A program made the translations under genes and the position numbers. This document shows positions 23,831-29,620 of a stretch of DNA of 33,122 nucleotides, one piece after another; position 1 is the first letter of the stretch; each line of letters opens with the position of its first letter. Below the pieces are notes generated by a model. The model saw only the letters and a program-made list of their open reading frames with translations, was not told where the DNA came from and ran no database searches. Source of the stretch: Synergistaceae bacterium (lineage in GTDB: Bacteria > Synergistota > Synergistia > Synergistales > Aminobacteriaceae); assembly GCA_017405525.1 (NCBI GenBank), contig JAFRAH010000041.1, positions 1-33,122 of the forward strand. The letters are read 5' to 3'.

Positions 23831-24919
23831 TCATACTGCAGAATACCTCCCTCCTTCATTCCGTATAAGACCTTCAGCCTCAAGGGTCATCAGTGCAATG
23901 TTCACGTCTACCATTTCAAGGCCACTTTCACAGGCTATGTCATCATCACTTCTTGCCCCCGTTCTCTGAAGGAGTGAGTATATTATCTTCTCGTTGTCGT
24001 CAAGTTCAGGGGCTGAACGTTCATTTTCCCTGCCGTCAAAATCTATGCTGACCTGCCGCTGTCCTTCGGTTATGGCCTTGATGAACTCCCCTATGTCCGC
24101 AAGAGTCTTCACACCGTCATTCATTGCCTTGTTCGAGCCAAGGTTAGCCTCCTCGTTTATCCTTCCGGGTATCGCCCAAGTATCGCGTCCGAGTTCACGG
24201 GCCCGCCTCAGTGTGTGCATTGCCCCGCCGTCCTCCGGGGATTCGGCCACGACAACATGAAGTGCCATCCCGGCTATGAGCCTGTCGCGTTCGGGGAATC
24301 GCCACGTGTTGCCATCTGTCCCGAATGGGTACTCACTGACCCAAGCACCGCGCTCAAGTATCATTGCGAACAAGTCCCGGTTCTCTGTGGGATAAGTCTT
24401 GTCCAGCCCTGTCCCGAAAACTACAACAGTAACCCCGTTCCCTGAGAGTGTCCCGCGATGCCCTGCGCTGTCAATCCCACGTGCCCCGCCGCTGATGGTC
24501 ATAATCCCGGCCTGAGCTAGAGCCCTGCCGAGCTTAGTCGCCTGAGCTGCCGCATAGTCCGAGCATTTCCGCGTCCCTACTATCGCCACTGAAGGAAGAA
24601 GGAGATTGACCCGGCCTTTGACGTACAAGCCTACGGGAGGTTTGGGGAGGTCTAAGAGTCTTGGGGGGTAATCTTTGTTCTTGGAGGTGATGAAATTTGC
24701 GCCGAACTGGTAGGTTCGTTCGTCCTCACGTTCTGCCCAGCCTGACGCGAGAAATTCGGAGAGCCTCTCACGCATTCCTTTGGGTATTTTGAGCTCCTCC
24801 CATAGTGTTTCAGAATGCCACAGCTCCACAGGGTCATAGTCCGAGCAGAGACGCAAGAATATTTTGTTGGGAACTCTTACGGCATTAAGGAGGAGTGCCG
24901 CTTTGGTGATACTGTCCAC
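23831..24919 (-). CDS. dprA: DNA-processing protein DprA
   Basis: This predicted 362-residue DprA binds incoming single-stranded DNA and loads RecA in transformation. The N-terminal helical part is followed by the Rossmann-like domain with KDYPPRL, VAIVGTRKCSDYA, ISGGARGIDSAGHRGTL, WRFPERDRLIAGMA and INEEANLGSNKAMNDG. A C-terminal winged helix (about 290-362) is the DML1-like domain present in many DprAs. The frame is open back to TTG 24970, but that segment contains the -10 region; the GTG at 24919 with GAGG nine bases upstream is the better start. It is divergent from the MATE gene. Confidence 0.93.
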   Translation of the reverse strand: MDSITKAALLLNAVRVPNKIFLRLCSDYDPVELWHSETLWEELKIPKGMRERLSEFLASGWAEREDERTYQFGANFITSKNKDYPPRLLDLPKPPVGLYVKGRVNLLLPSVAIVGTRKCSDYAAAQATKLGRALAQAGIMTISGGARGIDSAGHRGTLSGNGVTVVVFGTGLDKTYPTENRDLFAMILERGAWVSEYPFGTDGNTWRFPERDRLIAGMALHVVVAESPEDGGAMHTLRRARELGRDTWAIPGRINEEANLGSNKAMNDGVKTLADIGEFIKAITEGQRQVSIDFDGRENERSAPELDDNEKIIYSLLQRTGARSDDDIACESGLEMVDVNIALMTLEAEGLIRNEGGRYSAV

Positions 24920-24959
24920 AAGAATTTTCCTCTTTCTTTGTGAGTTTATGGGTGAAGTT

Positions 24960-24965
24960 ATTATA
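24960..24965 (-). promoter_or_regulatory. -10 element of dprA
   Basis: A perfect TATAAT on the minus strand lies 40 bases before the GTG start of dprA, preceded by TGTG but not in the strict TGn register. No clear -35 is seen. Confidence 0.5.
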
Positions 24966-24976
24966 CACAAGCAAGG

Positions 24977-24985
24977 TGCTATAAT
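24977..24985 (+). promoter_or_regulatory. Extended -10 promoter of MATE gene
   Basis: TGCTATAAT is an extended -10 with a perfect hexamer, 37 bases before the ATG at 25023. It is back to back with the dprA -10, twelve bases away. Confidence 0.65.
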
Positions 24986-25022
24986 CCCGTAAACCCAAAA
25001 AATCAGGAGACAATGAAACAGA

Positions 25023-26369
25023 ATGCTTCACTCTCACGGCAATAATATAGACATGCTTCACGGTTCACTGCTCGACAAGATATTGCTCTTCTCCCTACCA
25101 TTGGCGGCCAGTATGATGCTTCAACAGCTCTTCAACTCTGCAGATGTTGCAGTAGTGGGCAGGTTCGACTCACCTCAGGCAATGGCAGCAGTCGGCAGCA
25201 ATGGGGCGGCAATAAACCTCATGGTGAATCTCTTTGTCGGGCTCTCAATCGGTGCGAACGTTGTAGTTGCCCGGTGCATTGGACGGAACGAGACCGGGAA
25301 AATCCACGATGCCATACACACCTCGATAATGCTCGCAATAATCAGCGGGTTCATCCTCTTGGTCTGGGGGCTCTTAATCGCAAAGCCAATATTGACACTC
25401 ATGAACACCCCGGCAGATATTATTGACTTGGCCGTTGTGTACTTTCGGATTTACTTCTTGGGAATGCCCTTCATCATGCTCTACAATTTCGGCTCAGCTA
25501 TACTCAGGAGCAAGGGAGACAGTAAGCGGCCTCTCCTATGTCTCGGAACAGGCGGCATCATCAACGTAATACTTAACCTAATATTCGTTATTGGCTTCAG
25601 GTTAAGCGTTGTGGGTGTAGCACTTGCCACAGTAATATCGAACGTAGTCAGCTCGTTCATGGTCATGTACTACCTTATGACTGAGGAGGAGACATTCAGG
25701 TTCAGGTTCCGGGACCTGGCCATGAAGGGAGAATACTTCACCCAGATCTTGAGGATCGGATTACCGGCGGGGCTTCAGGGAATGCTCTTCTCCGTCTCGA
25801 ACGTAACTATACAGACGGGCATAAACTCATTGGGCTCATATGCGAGTGCAGGGAGTGCGGCGGCGTTGAACTTCGACTTCCTGACGTATTACGTTGTTGC
25901 GGCGTTCACTCAGGCGGCGGTAACGTTCACGTCCCAGAATTTCGGTGCGGGCGACTACGGGCGGTGCAAGCGTGTCTTCAGCCTCACAATGTCGGCGGGG
26001 TTAATTCTCACTGGGCTGGTCTGCCTAGTTTGTGCCGTGTGGAAGACCGAGCTCCTCAGCCTCTACACCGTCAACCCTGAAGTCTTGGGTTATGCTGAAG
26101 TGAGGATGATTCATGCTGTAGCGTTCCTATGGATGACGAACATATACGAGGTCAGCGGCGGATGCCTCCGGGGAATGGGCTGGTCTATGCTGCCGTCAGT
26201 GCTGGTGTTGCTGGGGTGCTGTGTCCTCCGTATCGTGTGGGTGTATACGGTCTTTGCGTGGTACAGTGATTTTGCCGTGCTGATTGATGTTTATCCTGTC
26301 TCGTGGGCAATTACCGGGGTTGCTACGATGATTGCTTACTGGTACGTCAGGCGCAAGCTCTTTGCCTGA
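25023..26369 (+). CDS. MATE-family efflux transporter
   Basis: This 448-residue protein has about 12 helices in two similar halves. The N-terminal LFSLPLAASMMLQQLFNSADVAVVGRF motif and the GLSIGANVVVARCIGRNE loop are typical of the MATE (NorM/DinF) family, which exports drugs or metabolites against Na+ or H+. The substrate is unknown. An AGGAG at 25004-25008 is 14 bases before the ATG at 25023 but only a few bases before another ATG at 25013, which opens a 10-codon frame ending at 25045 that overlaps this start. It ends at a hairpin shared with the converging GltS gene. Confidence 0.93.
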   Translation: MLHSHGNNIDMLHGSLLDKILLFSLPLAASMMLQQLFNSADVAVVGRFDSPQAMAAVGSNGAAINLMVNLFVGLSIGANVVVARCIGRNETGKIHDAIHTSIMLAIISGFILLVWGLLIAKPILTLMNTPADIIDLAVVYFRIYFLGMPFIMLYNFGSAILRSKGDSKRPLLCLGTGGIINVILNLIFVIGFRLSVVGVALATVISNVVSSFMVMYYLMTEEETFRFRFRDLAMKGEYFTQILRIGLPAGLQGMLFSVSNVTIQTGINSLGSYASAGSAAALNFDFLTYYVVAAFTQAAVTFTSQNFGAGDYGRCKRVFSLTMSAGLILTGLVCLVCAVWKTELLSLYTVNPEVLGYAEVRMIHAVAFLWMTNIYEVSGGCLRGMGWSMLPSVLVLLGCCVLRIVWVYTVFAWYSDFAVLIDVYPVSWAITGVATMIAYWYVRRKLFA

Positions 26370-26378
26370 GAACAAACA

Positions 26379-26403
26379 AGGGGGACTAACCACAAGCCCC
26401 CCT
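26379..26403. terminator. Hairpin between MATE and GltS genes
   Basis: AGGGGG and CCCCCT can pair around a loop of about 10 bases between the two converging genes, with short T- and A-rich flanks. It probably serves both. Confidence 0.55.
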
Positions 26404-26413
26404 AAAACTTTCC

Positions 26414-27730
26414 TTACTTCTGCCGGAAAAATATTATTCCTATCACGATTGGGACAACCATAAGGGCAAATCCGAGCCATATCGGGACATAGAGCCCCAT
26501 AGTCATAGCGAACATAGGCACAAGAGCGGGCATACTCCCATAGACCGGGGCCCATATCGAGTTGCCTATAGCCAGAGTGTCAGCGGCATCTGTTTTTCCG
26601 TCGGGGTCAACACAGCGGATTAACGCCAGCCCTGTCGGAACAGTACCCATTGACGCACCGAATGAACCGCAGCATTTCTCGAACCAGTTATCACGATGCC
26701 ACCACTTGCACAGGACTATAGCGAATATTGCGGTGATTATTACCATTGCCGCACTCACTATCAGGATGGGAGCGAATAGGTCAGTTACCATCTTGAGATT
26801 CATTGTAGCCATTGCTGAGACGATTATTATTTCGAGGCCAAGACCTGAGATTGAGTTTATCGTCCGGCGGTCAACGTAACCTTTAAGGCTCGTCCGCTTT
26901 ATGACGTTCCAGACGACTATACCGGCTAATATTCCGTTCATGAGTGCGGGCAGTGGTTTTAGTGCCGGAATTATTCCCTTGAGCCACGACATTACGTTAT
27001 TGCCCAGCAGCATACAGGCCAGAACTATCGAGAGCTGTAACGAAAAATTATCGATGCCTGAGCTTGAGACCCTCGCCATTCCGATTGGTGTCTGCTTGTC
27101 GGCAGGGAGCAATCCACCGAACATTGAGGGATTGGCCTTGTAGTCATTCGTTGCCTGAGTAGCATAGCCGCGACGAACTCCCCAGTTTATGATGACCATC
27201 CCGAAGACCATGCACGAGAGAACGCCGATTGTCGACATGATCATTCCGATGTCGGTAATGCCCTGAATGCCGTACTCATCAGCCCAGACTTTCCCTGCAC
27301 CTGCCGCCGTACCATGACCGCCCCAGAACGAGAAGACCGCCGCAGTTCCCCAACCGAACGGCAGTTCCGGCCATGTCCCGCTGAGGATTGAGCCGAGCCA
27401 CGTACCGACGAACATCTGCATTCCGTAGATTGAGACCATGATGCACAGGTGGGCAAGGTAGGCATTGAGTTTCGACTTCTTCATGTCCACGCCGATAACT
27501 GTACACGTCAAGACGAGGTTGATCATTACCCCGGCCATTGAGCCGAAGGACTTGGGGATTTCAACCCAGCCCAGAACCTGCGGGCCCATGATGAGGGCAA
27601 GAACTCCGCCGATTACTGCCGCGGGAATGTAGAGACGCTGAAGGGGTTTCACGATTTCGCGGACGATGAACCCGGCCAGCAAGAACGAGAACAGAACGAT
27701 CAAATCACCGAACATGCTTGCGAATGTCAA
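26414..27730 (-). CDS. gltS: GltS-type sodium/glutamate symporter
   Basis: This 438-residue protein has about 11-12 membrane segments. The first half has VIGGVLALIMGPQVLGW and FSFWGGHGTAAGAG, and the second half has SFGASMGTVPTGLALIRCVDPD, both characteristic of the ESS (glutamate:Na+) family. It probably takes up glutamate or a related acid with sodium, which fits the amino-acid permeases elsewhere in the window. The start is TTG at 27730, with AGGAG ten bases upstream; a second candidate is ATG five codons later. A TATAAT lies at 27771-27776 on the same strand. Confidence 0.88.
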   Translation of the reverse strand: MTFASMFGDLIVLFSFLLAGFIVREIVKPLQRLYIPAAVIGGVLALIMGPQVLGWVEIPKSFGSMAGVMINLVLTCTVIGVDMKKSKLNAYLAHLCIMVSIYGMQMFVGTWLGSILSGTWPELPFGWGTAAVFSFWGGHGTAAGAGKVWADEYGIQGITDIGMIMSTIGVLSCMVFGMVIINWGVRRGYATQATNDYKANPSMFGGLLPADKQTPIGMARVSSSGIDNFSLQLSIVLACMLLGNNVMSWLKGIIPALKPLPALMNGILAGIVVWNVIKRTSLKGYVDRRTINSISGLGLEIIIVSAMATMNLKMVTDLFAPILIVSAAMVIITAIFAIVLCKWWHRDNWFEKCCGSFGASMGTVPTGLALIRCVDPDGKTDAADTLAIGNSIWAPVYGSMPALVPMFAMTMGLYVPIWLGFALMVVPIVIGIIFFRQK

Positions 27731-27770
27731 AGCAATACATCTCCTGAAAATGAATTTTGGGAACGGGGAT

Positions 27771-27776
27771 ATTATA
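27771..27776 (-). promoter_or_regulatory. Possible -10 of GltS gene
   Basis: A perfect TATAAT on the minus strand lies about 40 bases before the TTG start, just past the end of the toxin-antitoxin run. No -35 of quality is seen. Confidence 0.4.
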
Positions 27777-27799
27777 CGGCATAAACTTTGTTTTACCCG

Positions 27800-28138
27800 T
27801 CATAGCCCGTAGCGTTCTATGCGTTCCTCCGCGACATCGTAGACCTGCTCATCCTCGCGAACGTCAATGATGATTACGAGCATCTCCGTCCTTGTGTGTA
27901 TGAGCTTGTAGATTGCCCGCAAGCCCTCACCCCTCAGCTTTATTTCCAGGCAGCCCGTGAGGTTCACGCCTCCCTTGTTGCCGAGCTCGATACCATAGCC
28001 GCCCTTACTGCGTGGCAGAGGATTCGTCAGCGTCCTGTCGATAGCCTTCACTATGCGCTGTCTCTGGCTTCCGTCAAGCCTGCGAAGATCCTTCCTTGCT
28101 TCCGTGAGAAATTCCAGCTTCCAGTGCAGCCCTTTCAT
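27800..28138 (-). CDS. RelE/ParE-superfamily toxin
   Basis: This 112-residue small basic protein has the RelE/ParE pattern: a helical start (EFLTEARKDLRRLDGSQRQRIVKAIDR), the GCLEIKLRGEGLRAIYKLI strand region and MLVIIIDVREDEQVYDVAEER at the end. Such toxins cut mRNA on ribosomes or poison gyrase; which one cannot be told. It overlaps the preceding antitoxin by four bases (ATGA), the usual antitoxin-first order. It is the last gene of the defence run. Confidence 0.8.
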   Translation of the reverse strand: MKGLHWKLEFLTEARKDLRRLDGSQRQRIVKAIDRTLTNPLPRSKGGYGIELGNKGGVNLTGCLEIKLRGEGLRAIYKLIHTRTEMLVIIIDVREDEQVYDVAEERIERYGL

Positions 28139-28443
28139 TCCAGCTCAACCTCCGGCATAGCGTCAATCATCTCCTGAGTTATCCCGAACTCCTTATAGAC
28201 TTCCTCCGCAGGTATCAGCCTCGAGCGGTCAATGTGGTTAAAGCGGTCTTCAGCGACTCTCATTGCCCCGACATCGTAGAACTCCCCCGACATCCTCACG
28301 TAGTCTTCCGGCCTCATGATTATGCACACAGCCGAGTCATCATCGCCGACAACAAGCCTCGTACCCTCGCGCCTGACTTCCTCGAAAACCTCGCTGGCCT
28401 TCCCTTCCCTGAACGCAGAAACAGGAACGGTAACATTTGTCAT
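28135..28443 (-). CDS. Phd/YefM-type antitoxin
   Basis: This predicted 102-residue antitoxin has the Phd/YefM N-terminal DNA-binding fold: TNVTVPVSAFREGKASEVFEEVR, then RLVVGDDDSAVCIIMRPEDYVRM. An acidic C-terminal tail (residues about 65-102) would wrap the toxin. The start is ATG 28443 with GGAGG eight bases before it; a start three codons earlier lacks this spacing. The stop overlaps the RelE-type toxin start. Confidence 0.8.
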   Translation of the reverse strand: MTNVTVPVSAFREGKASEVFEEVRREGTRLVVGDDDSAVCIIMRPEDYVRMSGEFYDVGAMRVAEDRFNHIDRSRLIPAEEVYKEFGITQEMIDAMPEVELE

Positions 28444-28446
28444 TGT

Positions 28447-28497
28447 TCTCACCTCCCTTCACATCCCGAAAAGATCCGCATGACTCCCAAGCCTCTC
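28447..28497. repeat. Direct repeat, copy 1 (with 29037-29087)
   Basis: This 51-base segment matches 29037-29087 at 48 positions. It covers the last codons of the YafQ-like toxin, its stop and the GGAGGTGAG binding site of the next antitoxin. It marks the tandem duplication and is a likely recombination substrate. Confidence 0.85.
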
Positions 28498-28749
28498 CAG
28501 AATCAGCAAGTCCTCACCCTCAAGCGTATACACAAGCACCAAGTCAGGGCGTATATGGCAGTCCCGCGAACCCTCATACTGGCCATGCAAAGGGTGGTCG
28601 CGGTATCTCGGAGGAAGGGGAATATCATTCGCCAGCATATACTTGACGCGGTCAAATTCCCCTCCCTTCACCAGAAGTTGACGGTAAGGGCTTCTCGCAA
28701 CACGCCTCAAATCGCGCTTGAACTCATTGCGTGGGAAAACCTCCCTCAT
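28459..28749 (-). CDS. YafQ-family toxin, copy 1
   Basis: This 96-residue protein matches the YafQ mRNA interferase, a RelE-fold ribosome-dependent endoribonuclease. The conserved catalytic elements are all here: RDHPLHG (H50-like), CHIRPDLVLVY (H63/D67-like) and GSHADLFGM at the C-terminus (H87/F91-like). The start overlaps the preceding antitoxin stop by four bases (ATGA). Its sequence is close to that of copy 2 (29049-29339), so the pair arose by duplication. Confidence 0.88.
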   Translation of the reverse strand: MREVFPRNEFKRDLRRVARSPYRQLLVKGGEFDRVKYMLANDIPLPPRYRDHPLHGQYEGSRDCHIRPDLVLVYTLEGEDLLILERLGSHADLFGM

Positions 28750-29033
28750 GCAATACCCTCCTCTTCCCTCAGCTCGTCAAGCCACGCATCAAACTCATCC
28801 ATGCTCATCGGCCCGGTTCCTATGTCGTTCCTGTCCTCGTACAACGCCCGGATAGTCGCCTCAGTCGGATTCCCGAACCTGTCCCAAACAGGCTCAAGCT
28901 CCGTCCCCCCGTCGTCATAATCAGGGTCAAGATACTTCGGGTCATAGTCGTAGTTCTCGATAAGCTCCTCGATTTCCGCGTCCGTCAGCTTATGGTCGAA
29001 AACGTAGCTCTGCTTCTTCCTCGCAGCCTCCAT
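28746..29033 (-). CDS. Putative acidic antitoxin of YafQ copy 1
   Basis: This predicted 95-residue strongly acidic protein starts MEAARKKQ, then has DHKLTDAEIEEL, NYDYDPKYLDPDYDD, RFGNPTEATIRALYEDRND and GPMSMDEFDAWLDELREEE. It does not look like DinJ/RelB: no ribbon-helix-helix start is visible. Its place, overlapping the toxin start and translated first, and its relation to the copy 2 gene, make antitoxin the natural role. The start is ATG 29033 with GGAGG eight bases before it. Confidence 0.65.
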   Translation of the reverse strand: MEAARKKQSYVFDHKLTDAEIEELIENYDYDPKYLDPDYDDGGTELEPVWDRFGNPTEATIRALYEDRNDIGTGPMSMDEFDAWLDELREEEGIA

Positions 29034-29036
29034 GTC

Positions 29037-29087
29037 TCTCACCTCCCTTCACATCCCGAACAGTTCAGCATGACTCCCAAGCCTCTC
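29037..29087. repeat. Direct repeat, copy 2 (with 28447-28497)
   Basis: This is the second copy of the 51-base repeat described at 28447-28497, spanning the end of YafQ copy 2 and the binding site of the next antitoxin. Confidence 0.85.
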
Positions 29088-29339
29088 AAGCCACAAAACA
29101 TTATCGCCCTCCAGCGTGTACACAAGAAGCAGGTCAGGCCTAATGTGGTACTCACGAGACCCCTCCCACGCGCCATGAAGCGGATGATCCCGGTATCTTG
29201 CCGGAAGGGGTATGTCATCCGCCAGCATACGCACAACCTCCCAGAATTCCCCGCCCTCAGGCAGAAGACTCCTGTATATTCCCTTGCCTTCACGCTTGAA
29301 ATCACGCCGGAATTTGCTTCGGGGTTCTGGCCGCCTCAT
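29049..29339 (-). CDS. YafQ-family toxin, copy 2
   Basis: This 96-residue YafQ-type mRNA interferase has RDHPLHGAWEGSREYHIRPD, LLLVYTLEG and GSHAELFGM, keeping the histidines, aspartate and phenylalanine needed for catalysis in the family. It begins 38 bases before the stop of the upstream antitoxin, a longer overlap than copy 1, but no later in-frame start keeps the conserved SKFRRDFKREGK helix. It shares the PLPxRYRDHPLHG core and C-terminus with copy 1. Confidence 0.85.
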   Translation of the reverse strand: MRRPEPRSKFRRDFKREGKGIYRSLLPEGGEFWEVVRMLADDIPLPARYRDHPLHGAWEGSREYHIRPDLLLVYTLEGDNVLWLERLGSHAELFGM

Positions 29340-29610
29340 CTCTCATCTCCTCGTCAGCTTCTGCAAGCACTTCGGTCATCCAGTCTCCGAACTCTTCCAG
29401 CGTCATAGGCCCCTCGCTGATATTGTGATCCCTCTCGTACCACGCGCAGAGAGTCCCGTACGTAGGATTTCCGTACCTGTCGTAGAATGCACGGTCATAT
29501 GCCAGATCCCCGGTCTCATAGTCAGGGTCATACGTGAAGCGCGCCCAAAGCTCATCCAGCGTCATCTTGCGGTCAGGTCTTACCCATACCGTTTTGCGTT
29601 CTGCCTCCAT
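29302..29610 (-). CDS. Putative acidic antitoxin of YafQ copy 2
   Basis: This predicted 102-residue acidic protein is related to the copy 1 antitoxin. It has MEAERKTVWVRPD, KMTLDELWARFTYDPDYETGD, RYGNPTYGTLCAWYERDHN and GPMTLEEFGDWMTEV, with a longer tail (AEADEEMRDEAARTPKQIPA) that overlaps the toxin gene. No ribbon-helix-helix is seen. The ATG at 29610, with GAGG eight bases upstream, fits the MEA start of its sister; it lies 10 bases after the restriction-modification gene stop. A function as antitoxin is inferred from position. Confidence 0.65.
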   Translation of the reverse strand: MEAERKTVWVRPDRKMTLDELWARFTYDPDYETGDLAYDRAFYDRYGNPTYGTLCAWYERDHNISEGPMTLEEFGDWMTEVLAEADEEMRDEAARTPKQIPA

Positions 29611-29620
29611 AATTCTCACC

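Noticed and set aside
28234-28920. Long plus-strand open frame across the toxin-antitoxin region
   Set aside because: It is antisense to genes with clear family matches and binding sites; basic, arginine/proline-rich composition is typical of a shadow frame.
28731-29408. Second long plus-strand open frame across the toxin-antitoxin region
   Set aside because: Same reason: antisense to duplicated YafQ modules, and its similarity to the neighbouring shadow frame only reflects the duplication.
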